A stretch of 64,000 nucleotides of DNA from Myoxocephalus aenaeus (GCA_038501785.1 JBAMJR010000002.1:62001-126000), one strand, 5' to 3'. Shown: positions 24,529 through 36,661, counted from the first letter of the stretch. Numbers and translations are program-made. The notes: generated by a model from the sequence alone, not told the origin.

Positions 24529-24901
24529 GTTTAATTTGACAACAAATTATCACCCGTTTCGTTGTAATCCAAAGGCTGGATAATTTAGACACGCTTTTCT
24601 ATTTTCTATTATTATTTTTCCAACAACAATAATATGAATGATAATAGTAATAACAATACCAGTCATAATAATAACAATGGTCTAAGTATGATTATTATTA
24701 TTCCTTTTATTATTATATGGGCTATCATTTATTTTTTTAAATTCTGAAAAGTGACTTTTACGGAGAGTGACACTTTGTCCGTCTAGGTGCTGTCACACTG
24801 TCAATATATAAAATATAACAACTTCTCAGCCAGATTCACCTTTTGAATTTTACATTAAGCAAAAAATTACTTGCTGCCTTAAATATGCAAAAGCCTTCAT
24901 G
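23861..24901. other. Intergenic, simple repeats
   Basis: Unique sequence followed by (TAAA)n-like repeats at about 24,292-24,342, (AT)n at about 24,473-24,527, and an ATT/AAT-rich stretch to 24,720. No gene. Confidence 0.6.
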
Positions 24902-24986
24902 GTTAGGGCCAGCTCAGAATCTGGCCCTAACTATGAACAGACCCGAGTGCCCACACACCCAGGTGTGGGGGCACTCGGGTCTGTTC
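24902..24986. repeat. Two adjacent hairpins
   Basis: First: gttagggccag (24902-24912) and ctggccctaac (24921-24931), an 11-bp perfect stem with an 8-base loop. Second: 24935-24960 against 24961-24986, a palindrome with 24 of 26 positions paired and almost no loop; its outer arms are gaacagacccgagtgcc and ggcactcgggtctgttc. Three bases separate the two structures. No terminal repeats of a known transposon flank them. Confidence 0.9.
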
Positions 24987-26759
24987 CAAATCCGATTCCA
25001 TTTAGGCTTTACACAGTAAAAAATACATAAGAATAACAATAAGAATAGGTCATATCGGTAGGAGACTATTTTTTATTTCTGAGTGGAAAATAGGAAAGAG
25101 TATAACGCAATCGAATTATACACTGAACATTGCATGGTTATTGTATTGGGGTTCACTACATTGCGCGCTGCTATATTATTCTACTCACTGACTGTATAGT
25201 AGGCCTATGTTTCAGAGAACGGGACAGTTTATATTTAGATTGCGTTTCCTCAGAATTTACAACGTTGTCTCGTCTTTTTAACGGATGAAAATACTGTAAA
25301 CTGAATCCGTCAATGCGAATAACGAACATTTCTTTTGAAAATAACATTCCTCTTCTTATATGCAACACGGGGGCGAAATGTAAAATAGACCGTCGGTCAT
25401 TTGAAGGAGTATGAAGACAAATACAGAATGAAATGCTTTTCTGCATCTTCTCGGCAGTGCTCTAACTGGACTAATTCATTCAGCCTGGCCGACTGCGCTG
25501 AAGACAAATGTGTTTTGAAGGCTGCCGGAAACAAGCGCCTATCCGTTTGAAATATGGGTCAGAGCTCCCGCAGAAAGCAAACTGCTTTTTACACAGAATC
25601 CCTCCCTACAACAGCAGGGCATTCAAGCTACAAAGCATGACGCCATTTAAACATTTTTGTAAACAAAAGTAGGCTACAGCAAAATATCATATTCAATCTT
25701 ATATAAAAAAAACGGTAAACTACTGAATTATCAAAAGGAGTACAATCCATTCAAATACATTTTAATTCGTATGCCATTTATACTTTGTGTTATTCCAGAA
25801 ATATTGTAAAACCAACTTAAACTCCGAAAAAATAAGACATTATAGAAATATGGTCAACCATAGGAACCATAGGAAATAAAGAACATGCATACTTAAAAAC
25901 AGTCACTTCAAATTCATTCTTGCATTATAAGCTCTAAGGGCCACAATATATGTATTACCATAATTGGAAATAATTGTGATACTATTGGACCAAAAGATCA
26001 ATCTTTATTTGATCTTGATACTCAAAATATGGCTAAAAGATAATTCTGTGACTATTTTGATGGATTTTTCCATCATTTCTGTAATAATAACACTGCACTC
26101 ACCAAGTTCATGGCTGAGAGCTGGGGAAATAGTGACAGCAATACAACAACGGAAAATGGGAAAAGTTGGTAAATCAACAGTTCATTCAGATGTATTGGTG
26201 TGCCTGTGGCTCAGTGAGTAAGGCATACTTCATCCTCAAAGTTTGAGCCACGTGTCAACATGACCTTGAACCTTTATTCCCCAGAGCTTTACAGCAACCC
26301 AGGACCAATTGTATGTATATTAAATTTAATTTAAGTTGAACTAAACCACCTGATTGCGAGGTCAAACTAAAAGTGGCTACACTAATCATGCTTCATACAG
26401 GGAAACGTGTGCACAGCAGGTCATATTTAAAGCAGAAAGTGGGTCTGTAAACTGTGATAAAGGTTTAAAACATACTGTTTTAATTTCACCTTTGTTTTCT
26501 TTTCCAAATAAACTTAAGTCCAGGCTGTAGTGATGCTTTGTCTCAATATATTTTTAAATGACTTATTTTAAGCCTAATATAAATAAACAATTTTCCAAAG
26601 CATAAGTTTACCCGGCCTTCGGAGAGAAGGAAAAACCAGGTGGCATCCACGTGGCACTGACTATCATTCTATTAATATCCACCGTTATTATAATAATTAT
26701 TCATAATAATCCTATTTCTACAGCTGTTGTTTTATCATTGTTGCTGCTGTGTATCTCTC
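24987..26759. other. Intergenic, no gene seen
   Basis: AT-rich unique sequence. No transposon or exon recognised. Confidence 0.5.
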
Positions 26760-27439
26760 TCTCACTCTCTGTGACTGTAAGAGTTATTTATTTGATATTA
26801 GTTATTTAGTTTAGTATAAGTTGTATTGTTTAATTATTCTAGATGTTTGCTTATTTAGGTTAGATGTTTTGATATATTAGGACATAGGATATAGTTATTT
26901 GTTTATTAATTGGGTAACGCTGTGGGCACCTGGGGTTATACGTAGGAGGCAGGTACAGGACCAGCATGCACATGGGTAGGCCTATGTTTTTTTACCAGCA
27001 CAGGAGAGGCAGCATGTGGAGTTCCTTTGTTCTTTTGTTTGTTTACTTGTTTTGTTTAGTTAAATAAATTATCAGAAAAACGGAATCCTGCATAGACAAT
27101 GCATTCTTGTGGCTGCGTAATCCACATACCCACGGTGAGTCAGTGGCTCTTTGATTTATGGTTGTTTTCTTTGATTTATTGGACAAATGGCCACAACATA
27201 AAGTAAAAAACTTTGCCTTTGAACTCAAGAGACGGATCCCTCCGCATTGTACTGGATGGATCATTTTGGATTTCGGATGGACGGTCAGTACGGATCGTTT
27301 TATTCATCACTATGAACGGGGAAACTGCTTTGGCCCAGATTAACAAAGCGCTCAACCTTCTGACAAGAAACTGGTATGTGATATGACTGTTGTAGAGGAA
27401 AACGGCCAAAGGAGTGGAGTTTAAAAGTTAGTATTCACA
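26760..27439 (+). other. Possible LTR-like fragment, unassigned
   Basis: The stretch has LTR-like features: tgtaagagttatttattt, a possible poly(A) signal (gttaaataaattatcag at about 27,059), then tggctgcgtaatccacatac. It is followed by a frame with MNGETALAQINKALNLLTRN that stops soon after. No second LTR, primer site or retroviral domain is seen, so the call is weak. Confidence 0.25.
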
Positions 27440-30200
27440 TCCAATGTTCGTCAATTTGGAGAAGTCTGACAGCGTTTGAGTCACTGCATGTGATCATTCC
27501 TTTCATCCCAGTTTGGATGGAGCGGATCTCATTTCTGCAAATATGACCAAGTTGATTAGCGGACTTAATCCATGACAGTTCAGACCAGGAAGCAGAAGGA
27601 GAGTTGTAGTCTTACATCTTTCTCTGCACTTCCATTAGAGTAGTTACCCACCCAAAACTCTATAGACTCTGTCTGTACCACGGCCACTTAAATTAATTAA
27701 ATCAAAAGTGGAGAGGAGTTATAGAAAATTACCTCATAAAAATCAACACCTCTTTTGCAACACAATAGGAGAATTAAATGTGGACTCCTAAATATTAGAT
27801 CTGTCTTCTATAGCTGTATTAGTAAATTAATATCAGACAATTACATTGATTTGTGTTGTCTTACCTGGCTGAGTTATGAAGAAGATGTCAACCTAAATGA
27901 ATCAACTCCTCCAAGTCATATTAATACTCACATTCCTCGAGACACCGGCCAAGGAGGTGGAGTAGCTGCCATCTTTGACTCAAGCCTATTAATAAATCCT
28001 AAACCTAGATTAAACTACAACTCTTTTGAAAGCCTTGTTCTTAGTCTTTAACATCCAACCTGGAAAACAATACAGCCAATTCTATTTGTTATAGTGTACC
28101 GGGCAATCACACCCTCGACCTTGTTCTTTCATATGGCATTAACATAGAACATTTAATAGTCTTTCCACAGAACCCTCTTTTATCAGACCATTGCCTTTTA
28201 ACTTTTGAGTTTATACTACCAGAGTGTATGCCGAGACACCAGATGTCTAACTGAGATTTAAAGAAGTGATTTTTTCTGTATTTGACTCATTACCAAATCT
28301 CAAGTTAACAGAGGACTCCTGCGCTAACTTTAGTCCGTCCCAGATTGATCATCTTGTCGCTCACTGAGAATGACACTGGACTCGATAGCCCCTCTAAAAA
28401 AGAAGATCATTAAACAAAGGAAGCTCACTCCATAGAACATAAGAAGGCATTCCGTAATGCCAGAGTAGCTTATTCATCAATAATAGAGACAAATAAGAAC
28501 AACCCCAGGTTTCTCTCTAGCACTGTGGCCAGGCTGACGGAGAATCACAGCTCTGTGGAGCAGTGTATAGACCAGTAGAAATGACTTCATGGAACTTCTT
28601 CAATTATAAGATTATGGCTGTTAGAGGCAGGATCGGTGATCTCCTGCCCTCGGCCACTGCCGGTCTATCCTCAGGTGGGGTGGCCTTTGAGGCGGCTGTG
28701 GGCCCTGATGTGTGTTTGGATGGCTTTTCTCCCATCAACCTTGACCAATTGGTCTTCCACGGTTTCTACTTTTAAACCTTCTACCTGTCTCCTAGACCCC
28801 ATCCTAGATATCTCTCTACTAGATATTATCAATGGGTCTTTACTAACAGGTCATGTGCCACAGTCTTTAAAAGTGGCTGTAATTAAACCTCTTCTTAAGA
28901 AGCCCACTCTTGATCAAGAGGTGTTGGCTAACTATACAGACCTATCTCTATCCTTCCCTTCCTCTCTAAGGTTCTTGAGAAAGTAGTCGCAAATTGTGTG
29001 ACTTTCTACGCAACAATAGTTTATTTGAGGACTTTCAGTCAGGATTCAGAAAGCATCATAGCATCAGAGACATCACTGGTGGCAATTACGAATGACCTTC
29101 TAATTGCATCAGATAAAGGACTTGTCCCTGTTCTTGGCTTGGTAGACCTTAGTGCTGTTTTCGACACCATTAACCATAACATCCTATTACAGAGACTATT
29201 GTCAATTGGCATTAAAGGTACCACACTAAGCTGGTTTTAAGTCCTATTTATCAGAGCAATCTCAGTTTGTATATGTAAATGATGAAGCCTCAATGACCAC
29301 CAACATTAGTCACGGAGTTCCACAAGGTTCTGTGCTTGGACCAATTGTATTCACCTTATATATGCTTACTTTAATATTATGCTTACTTTAATATTATCAG
29401 AAAACACTCCATAAACTTTAATTGTTATGCAGATGATAGTCAATTTAATCTCTAGATCAAGCCCGATGAAACCAACTTCAAGCATGTCTTATAAAAACCT
29501 GGATGACCTGCAACTTCCTGATGTTAAACTCAGACAAAACTGAAGTTATTTTAGTTGGCCCAGAACACCTCAGAAATCAATTATCTAGACTAATGATATG
29601 GTTTCGCTTGACATTCAGCACCACCATAAAGGATCTCAGAGTTATCTTTGATTAGAACGTGTCCTTTAACTCCCACGTAAAACAAATCTCAAGGACTGCC
29701 TTTTTTCACCTACAAAAAAAAAAAAAAATCAGGCACATCTTGTCTCAAAGCGATGCAGAAGAAATGATTCATGCATTTGTTACTTCTAGATTACTGTAAC
29801 TCCTTATTATCAGGCTGCTCTAATAAGTGTCTTAAATCTCTCTAGTTGATCCAGAATGCTGCAGCTCGTGTACTAATGAAAACTAAGAACAGAGATCACA
29901 TTACTCCTGTATTAGCTGCTCTGCACTGGCTCCCTGTAAAATCAAGAATATAATAAAACTTTGTTCTTTTGAAACAAACTACATCACCTTGTTGTCTGCT
30001 TGTGGGTCCAGCTCACCGTGATGCTCTCCTGAACGTTTCTTCCCTTTTCCCCCCGTGAAAGGGTTTTTCAGTTTTTTTTGGGGGAGTTTTTCCTGATTCG
30101 ATGTGAGGTCCCGGGATAGGGATGTTGTATGTATGTGTACAGATTGTAAAGCCCTCTAATGCAAATTTGTAATTCTAGGCTATACAAAATATACTGAATT
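27440..30200 (+). mobile_element. L2-type LINE, decayed copy A
   Basis: A long L2 copy with 5' part, ORF2 remnants and 3' tail. The endonuclease start (27755-28051) reads CGLLNIRSV and later GQGGGVAAI; it then has an internal deletion so that FVIVYR joins to TLDLVLSYG and LLSDHCLL. Reverse transcriptase remains at about 28,840-29,420 (ITNDLLIASDKGLVPVLGL, VDLSAVFDTINHNILLQRL, HGVPQGSVLGP in shifted frames). The 3' end closes at 30200 with the tail shared by the short copies at 1, 8937 and 14188. Many stops and frameshifts make it inactive. Related pieces are at 35,890, 42,918 and 55,155. Confidence 0.88.
27755..29420 (+). pseudogene. L2 ORF2 remnant (endonuclease and reverse transcriptase)
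   Basis: Coding remains of LINE copy A. The apurinic-type endonuclease N-terminus (LLNIRSV, GGGVAAI, FESLVLSL) is open to 28051. Stops, small indels and an internal loss of roughly the GDFN segment follow. The reverse-transcriptase palm motif DLSAVFDTINH and fingers motif GVPQGSVLGP are readable in different frames. The YADD-like catalytic box is present only as a damaged trace near 29,425 (ttatgcagatgatag). Not functional. Confidence 0.85.
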
Positions 30201-31282
30201 ATGGTATGATGGTGCCTCACCAATTAAGGCGTTGTTGGTGAAGAGAAGGATTTTAAATATTATTATAGTATAGTATTCTTAATTTTATATATATGTAGCC
30301 AGTGCAGAGTTTGAAAGTTTGTTCTTGATCTTGGAAACAGTACTCTAAAAGTGGACTGGTTAAACATCTACAGGTCTATGACAACTGTGCAAACTCCACC
30401 TTCTGAATAAAAACATGTGATACTGTTTTAAGATTTGTAAATAAATAAATGGTGAGCTGATCTTAAATTGAGATGGTTTTGTTGAACTGCTTTTAAAAAA
30501 AGAAAATGGAGCAGGGAACTTGTTCTTTGGTCCACTCGTTCCTGGGACAGATGAGCCTTGTCCGGTCTCTCTCCAATGATAATAGCCATCCGAAAATATT
30601 TTACCCTCAATCACTAACGTCGAATGAAAATCACCCGAACACGTGTGTGTTGAAAAAAAACAGGGATGGAGCAGGGAAACGCATACCTTCGATGACGTCA
30701 GTGAGCAGACTGAAGCTACACAAGGACCCACTCATCTCAGACAGCAGCAACACAATGAAAATCACATAACCACAATCGACATTAGTGTTCTAAGGTTACC
30801 AAGTGTCCTGAAGTCTTGGCTTAAAGAAATACTCCCGGCCGCACTCCCTATTTCCCCTCCTGAAATCCCTCCTCGACATCCACCTCCAGCTCGACCTCTG
30901 CCACTGGCTCTACGTCCTCAGCCAGTTGCCCCTACCCTGCATCCACGACGGCTCCACAACCATCCTCTATCTGCCCTACCTGATAAAGGCATTAATTGAT
31001 ATCTTTTGGGTCCGGACTACAAGGCTAATGACACCACTGATTATCTCCAGGAACAGTTGGGGCACTGTATGAAGTTAGCCTTCTCAATTCCTGTGCTGAC
31101 TTATAGGAAAGGAAAGGTGAGGCTGCGAAGAAACATTAGTAAATCTGCAAGTTTAACATTCATTTCTTGTCAGCCTGTCCAAATAAATTGGGCAAATAGT
31201 GCTTTAAACACATTCAACTTAGCTTTATTATTATTGTCAGGAAAAACATTCCTGCACAGACTTTTTTTTTTTTTTTAACCGA
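30201..31282. other. Unassigned stretch between LINEs
   Basis: A 118-codon open frame (30643-30999, +) is proline-rich at its end (SPPEIPPRHPPPARPLPLAL), with no recognisable domain and no clear promoter or splice structure. I do not call it a gene. The stretch could be part of an unknown repeat. Confidence 0.35.
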
Positions 31283-31535
31283 AACTGTGTGGAGTTTGCA
31301 TGTTGTCAGCGTGTGTTCCCTCCGGGTTCTCCGGCTTACTCCTGCAGTCCAAAGACATGCAGTTTAGGTTAGTTGGACTCTAAATTGCCCGTAGGCGTGA
31401 ATGGTTGTCTGTCTATATATGGGGCCCTGTGATAGACTGGCGACTTGTCCAGGGTGTACCCTGCCTTCGCCCAATGACAGCTGGGATCGGCTCCAGCGAC
31501 CCTAAACAGGATAAGCGGTTCAGATAATGGATGGA
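31283..31535 (+). repeat. Dispersed teleost repeat, copy 2, with (TGGA)n end
   Basis: gtgtggagtttgcatgttgt, ccgggttctccggc, ctctaaattgcccgtagg, gactggcgacttgtccaggg, then ctaaacaggataagcggttc and atggatggatgga. The first half is the complement of 7346-7556. This block is extremely common in fish genomes and often marks a LINE 3' end. It directly precedes L2 copy B. Confidence 0.75.
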
Positions 31536-32739
31536 TGGAGTGTCGGAAAGCTGAACGCAGGTGGCGAAAAACTAATTTCCAGGTTCACTGTGGCATCCAA
31601 AAAAAGAGAGACTTCGCAATTATAATTTGGAACTTAGAAATGCAAGGCAGTCCTTCTGACATCATAACCAAAACCAATAACAATACACACGCCTTATTTG
31701 CTACTGTGGACAGGCTAACAAACCCTCCGGTGTCAGTAACTGCTACGCTCCATTCCACCTGGGCATGCAATCAATTTGCCTCCTTTTTTTGCTGACAAAA
31801 TTCAGAAAATTAGACAAGCAGTTGGTGGCGCCACACCAACCACAGGATATGTGTTGTCCCCATCTTTAAATAACATCCATTAAAATGTCATGACATAATT
31901 TCATTAAATCAACCAAAGAAGCCATTATACAGCATCTGAAAACATCCTGCTGGTGCTTGGATATTCTACCAACACACTATTTCAAAAATATTTCACACTG
32001 CATGACCACTGATCTTTTACAAATTGTAAACACATCCCTTCTCTCAGGTGTCTTCCCACAAGCCCTACAAACTGCAATTATTAAACCACACCTAAAGAAG
32101 GCTAGTTTAGACCCCGAAATAATGAAAAATTATAGGCCAATATCGAACCTCCCATTTATAAATAAAATAATGGAAAAAGTATTTTTTCAACAGCTGAACA
32201 ACTTCTTGGCCAAAAATATTTGTTGTGATGTCTTCCAGTCCGGCTTCTGTCAACACTTCAATTAAATGAAGATAAAACAGAAGTAATTGTTTTTGGTCCC
32301 AAGGTCGAACAATTGAAAGTCAGCGCTCAGCTTCAATCACTGATGTTAAAAACCTCAAACTAAGCCAGAAATCTAGGTGTAGTTATGGATTCAGACCTCA
32401 ACCTGAACAGCCATATCAAGACAATTACGAAATCAGCCTAATATCACCTGAAGAATATATCAAGGGTTAGAGGACTTATGCCTCAACAGGATTTGGAAAA
32501 ACTTGTCCATGCATTTATCTTCAGTAGACTTGACTACTGTAACGGTGTGTTCACAGGCCTCTGTAAAAAAGTCAATCAGAAAGCTGCAGCTGATGCAGAA
32601 CGCTGCAGCCCGAGTCCTCGCTAAGACCAGGAAAGTGGATCACGTCGCTCCTGTTCTGAGGTCTTTGCACTGACTTCCTGTCCAACGAAGAATTTACTTT
32701 AAAATCCTGCTGCTGGTTTATAAAGCACTGAATGGTTTA

Positions 32740-34227
32740 GCACTCTGGGGTCTGGGGGTCAATTTCTTGATTTCTCGATTTCACATACTTTTTAAATCCC
32801 CCTTTTTAAAGTCACTAGCATATGATACATACTCATGTGTTGTATATCAAAAATTACAGAACAATCTCAGCCATCTATATAATGAGGCACCATTGTCCCA
32901 AAGGCACAAGTGTAAAAAGAAAATATGACTAAAGCTGAAAAATGGAATCTTGATTTTGGAAATGTTTCATATTTGTTGTGAAAACATAACTTTACTTAGG
33001 TGGGATAGCGGTTTTGGTGATGGAAATTGGTTTACCAAAGGTCTTAGGTTCACAAAAGCAGTGGAATATATGAATAAAATGGTAGACACATGTAATGTAA
33101 TGTCTAAAACCAAATTTATTATTATATGGTGGGGATGATGAGCTGTGGCTGGCTTTGCGGCCTGCTAGGTGATGTGTTGGCAGGCAGACTGACAGAGAGA
33201 CTGCTGCGGTGATGCTGCATGTTGTCCTCTGGACCCTCACAGCTCTGAATCCACTCTGTAAAATACATTAATACAGTCAGTATGAGTTCACTGAAAGAAA
33301 GTTAACGGTGATAGGGACAACAGTTGATTACCACCGTTCATAGCTGTAGTCAGCTATCTCCGTTAGCTCTCGTTAGCTCGCGCCGTGTTAGCAGCACCTA
33401 ACGTGACATAAACCCTACAGTAGTAACGATTAACGGAGATCCAGCGCTACTAGGCTTACTAAGTTCACTGTAAGAAAGTTAACGGTGATAGAGACAACAG
33501 TTGATTATGCAGCGTTCAGTCATAGACACGGAAGATAACAGCCAACACGGCACTATGTAGTGACGTGCTAACGCTACGAAGCTATCGTCAACAAACACGT
33601 TATTTACGGTCTTACAAACACATAATGGAGGTCCAACACTACTGGTCGTACTATGTTCACTGTAAGAAAGTTAACGGTGATAGAGACAACAGTTGATTAT
33701 GCACCGTTCAGTCATAGACACGGAAGATAACTGCCAACACGGCACTGTGTAATGACATGCTAAAGCTACGAAGCTATCGTCAGCTAACACGTTATTTACG
33801 GTCTTACAAACACATAATGGAGGTCCAACACTACTGGTCGTACTATGTTCACTGTAAGAAAGTTAACAGTGATAGGGATAACAGTTGATTATGCACCGTT
33901 CAGTCTCACAGAAACGCTGTAGCCAGTTATCTGGCCCGTTAGCTCCGGCTAGCTCCTTGTTAGTGAATCCTTCAGGCTCTGAAGCTGCGCCGTCTGTCCC
34001 CTCCAATATAGCTCTGCTCAGGACTCTTTGCTTGGCATCTTTTGACTCACAGTGAAGCTTTGCACGCCTCATACATGTCCATGTTTAGATGCTCAGATGC
34101 GGAAGTGGAAACCATATCCGCCAGATTTGAAACCATATCTCTGTGACGTATTATTGTGATCATATAATTTTATAAAAAAATTTAAACACCTGGTTTAACG
34201 CTTCGAACGGGCCCCGCCCCCAAAGGG
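32740..34227 (+). mobile_element. piggyBac-like non-autonomous element, copy 1
   Basis: Inserted in L2 copy B: the LINE reads on from aatgg to ggcctaaatttgtttgtgat across it. The right flank is TTAA (34228-34231) and the left flank TTTA (32736-32739), best explained as a mutated TTAA target. Ends share a CCCTNTGGGG-like inverted motif (cactctggggtctgg and ccccaaaggg). Inside are tandem repeats of about 190 bp and a - strand open frame at 33863-34072 of unknown function (NKELAGANGPDNWLQRF). A second copy lies inverted at 45253-47383. The superfamily is inferred from the target and ends. Confidence 0.7.
33286..34040. repeat. Four tandem units of about 180-193 bp
   Basis: Each unit starts gttcactg(t/a)aagaaagttaac, with starts at about 33286, 33464, 33655 and 33848. 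They carry gatagagacaacagttgatt and accgttcagtca blocks. The inverted copy of the element has at least three such units (near 45,590, 45,785 and 46,885), so the array was present before the copies spread or expanded separately. Confidence 0.85.
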
Positions 34228-34744
34228 TTAAGGCCTAAATTTGTTTGTGATCTGCTGCTACCTTATCATCCCGACCCCTCAGGTCGTCTGAGACTGGTCT
34301 ACTTTCTGTTCCAAGTGTCAGAACTAAACATGGAGAAGCAGCATTCAGCTTTTCTGCTCCACATATCTGGAACAAGCTCCATGAAAGCTGCAGGTCTGCT
34401 GAGACCCTCAGCTCTTTAAATCCAGAATGAAGACTTTTCTGTTTGCTGTTGCCTTTAATTGAACCAGATTCAAGGATATTAAGTTCTGCATCTCACTACT
34501 GCAATGTATTTCTTAAACTGCACTGCAACTTGTATTCTATTTTTTGCTTTTTTAATGTTTTACAATGAATGTTCTTAATTGTTTTTAAATCTTCTTCTGC
34601 ATTATGTTTTGATGCTTTTATGTGAAGCACTTTGAATCGCCTTGTTAAAATGTGCTATACAAATAATCTTGCCTTGCCTATAACACTATACAGTGATTCA
34701 GAGAGAATGTTAACCCATTTCTAGACCCACAAACAGTCTGTGGA

Positions 34745-35060
34745 TGAGGTGATGGTTGCCTTTTTAAAGGGAAGACAGCCGGCAACCTGAGGCAGTACAT
34801 AAAAAAGAAGTCACACAAGTGGGATTTTAAGTTGTTTGCCAGGGCCTCTGAGGATGGCTTCATCCATGACATGGTGCTATACCAGGGCAAGGCCCATGAT
34901 GCCTCCCTCACACCTTAACAAAACGCCTTGGGTGCCACCAGCCAGATTGTCTCCGTCCTGGCCAGTTCCATGTCCTCCCCCACTACCACAGCCATCTTTT
35001 CTGCTAACTTTTTCAGCAGCCTGGAGCTGGTGCGGTACCTCCGAGACCATAACTGAGCAT
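34745..35060 (+). pseudogene. piggyBac transposase fragment
   Basis: The + strand reads, across one or two stops, KGKTAGNLRQYIKKKSHKWD, FKLFARASEDGFIHDMV, LYQGKAHDASL, ALGATSQIVSVLASSM, TAIFSANFFSSLELVRYL. This corresponds to the central catalytic part of piggyBac (DDE_Tnp_1_7) transposases, with the KPHKWGFK-like and DNFF.S..L..L motifs. The catalytic aspartate before NFF is replaced (SANFF for DNFF). Only about 100 residues remain, starting just after the 3' end of L2 copy B. Confidence 0.8.
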
Positions 35061-35889
35061 GATTGAAATAGTGCCTGTAAAACAGTGAAACTGTAGATGG
35101 AGAAGACATGATGGAGAAATCTCTGTCTGTTGCAGGTATATGTTATTAATTTGAGGAGCGTTACAGTGTCTAATCGTTACAAATATATCTATTTGCGGAG
35201 GATTAAATGGACAATCAAGTCGCATGCGTCATGTCACTCAGGATTTATTTGCCAAGTCTGTTTCCACTTTTATTATTATTATGCTTTTATCAATGCAACA
35301 TTAACATATGTTTTTTAAACATTCAGCATTTTTATCCTCAAATTGAAGATGCACATAAAAAAGTGGCTGGAAACTCAGTGTCCCATTCCCTTAGTTTCAC
35401 AAAGAAATCAATATTTTCTGTCAGCCAGGCCTTTCTTCCCCTGCAGCTCTGTCCATCTAGCTCTGGATGAGTGTTTTCCTTCAGATTAGGAAGAGACAGA
35501 GGAGGATTTGGACAGGCACGTTGGACAGTGAACTTGCAGCACTGGCCTCTGCTCTGGAATCAAAGTGACACATGTCGTCCCAGGTTCTTCACCTGACATT
35601 TCTGTTGTTGTCCAGCCTGTGTGACAGTCCTTCACACTATAGTTAGCACATTTCTGCAACCCCCAACCCTGGTGCCCCATTCAACAACCCAACCCTCCCT
35701 CTCCTCCTTGTGTAACGATATTCACTATGAGTTGTATTGTTTACAGGGGCAGTCTGCAAAAAGGTACATTAAGTTCCATTCAGGGGCCTTTATTATTTAT
35801 TCTTTAGTTGGCTAATATTAAATCAAGGTTTTGCTCCATTGAAGGCTGGAAAATCAAAAAGGCATCAGCAAGATATTTAAATACAGTAA
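35061..35889. other. No gene recognised
   Basis: Unique-looking sequence, with no domain in its short frames. The stretch between the piggyBac fragment and the next L2 piece may be the rest of the piggyBac element. Confidence 0.4.
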
Positions 35890-36235
35890 AGTCCGAACAA
35901 ACCTAAATTAAATACAACTCATTTGAAAGTCTTGTTCTTAGTTTTTCACATCCAACCTGGAAAGCAAGAGCCAATTATATTTGTTATAGTGTATTGGGCC
36001 CCAGGTCCGTATTCTGCATTTCTATCAGAATTTTCAGAGTTCTTATCAAGTTTAGTCCGTAAAAGAGCTAGTTATCATTGAAGGTGATTTTAATATTCAT
36101 ACGATGTCGATAATGATAGCCTTGTACAGCGTTTATCTCAGTATTAGATTCAATTGGCTTGTGTACAGAAACCCACTCACTGCTTTAACCACACACTCAA
36201 AGGCGTAGGTTTGCTTATGGTCCATAGGGACTAGT
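35890..36235 (+). pseudogene. L2 endonuclease fragment
   Basis: Decayed endonuclease of the copy A family: tacaactcatttgaaagtct, a frame reading FVIVYWAPGPYSAFLSEF, SEFLSSLV with frame changes, IEGDFNIHT, and a damaged continuation to FNHTLKG. It carries the segment (GDFN) that copy A lost. Confidence 0.75.
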
Positions 36236-36304
36236 CACGACCAAAGTTTGCACACTATATTTGCAAACTCTCTCGTATTATTATCTGTAATAGTATAGAA
36301 ACTT

Positions 36305-36374
36305 GGAAATGGATTTGTCACTCTTCTAGTATAATACTATGTTTGTCGCCCAGAAGAGTGAAAAATCCATTTCC
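36305..36374. repeat. 70-nt imperfect hairpin
   Basis: Left arm 36305-36327 (ggaaatggatttgtcactct...) and right arm 36352-36374 (...agtgaaaaatccatttcc) pair at 22 of 23 positions, with a 24-base loop. It lies just upstream of the hAT first-exon-like sequence. Confidence 0.85.
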
Positions 36375-36511
36375 ATGTTTTCCAATGCGACCTCGAGAAG
36401 GCAAGTCGGAAACACTACGCGACTCAAATGCAGAATGAGAGCTGGCAGTAGTCTGACACGGTAAGTCGCAGCATTGATATTGTTGACCCTTTTGTGCTTT
36501 GTAGATAGAAC

Positions 36512-36562
36512 AATGCCACCCAAAAAGAAAAGGGATATACAAAGTTTTTTCACCCAGAGGGT
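36512..36562 (+). pseudogene. Possible first exon of a TTF-type hAT transposase
   Basis: A short frame beginning ATG reads MPPKKKRDIQSFFTQR and ends at a good donor (cagaggg/taagta). A basic start followed by I.SFF is typical of TTF/ZMYM-type hAT proteins (SIDSFF). The matching transposase body lies at 37.4-39.0 kb on the same strand. Linking the two is inference. Confidence 0.45.
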
Positions 36563-36661
36563 AAGTAGCTATCAAAAAGCCCAGGTTGTTGTTAGTTAGC
36601 TAGTAGTAGGCTAACCACCCGCACAGTGCAAACCTGCATTATGAGGAAGCAGCAGCTGGAC

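Larger units (their letters stand above)
31536..34679 (+). mobile_element. L2-type LINE, decayed copy B, split by a piggyBac-like insertion
   Basis: A second L2 subfamily. 31,535-31,860 carries the region between endonuclease and RT (NNNTHALFATVDRLTNPP, FASFF). At 31957-32265 RT fingers follow (YRPISNLPFINKIMEKV, FQSGF). The palm with the catalytic aspartates is deleted, and the sequence resumes with LNEDKTEVIVFGP and LDYCNGVFTGL. It is interrupted at 32740-34227 and continues to a 3' end with agcactttgaatcgccttgt and caaataatcttgccttgcct (34679). The same 3' end recurs at 63593-64000 on the - strand. Confidence 0.88.

Noticed and set aside
24935..24986. microRNA precursor
   Set aside because: A 52-base near-perfect palindrome with no loop is unlike a Drosha substrate and lacks extended lower stem pairing.
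30643..30999. Proline-rich 118-codon open frame as a possible gene
   Set aside because: Low complexity, no homologous domain known to me, and located between two LINEs.
33286..34040. Regularly spaced repeats as a CRISPR-like array
   Set aside because: The units are about 190 bp and repeat throughout, not short repeats with unique spacers, and the genome is a vertebrate.
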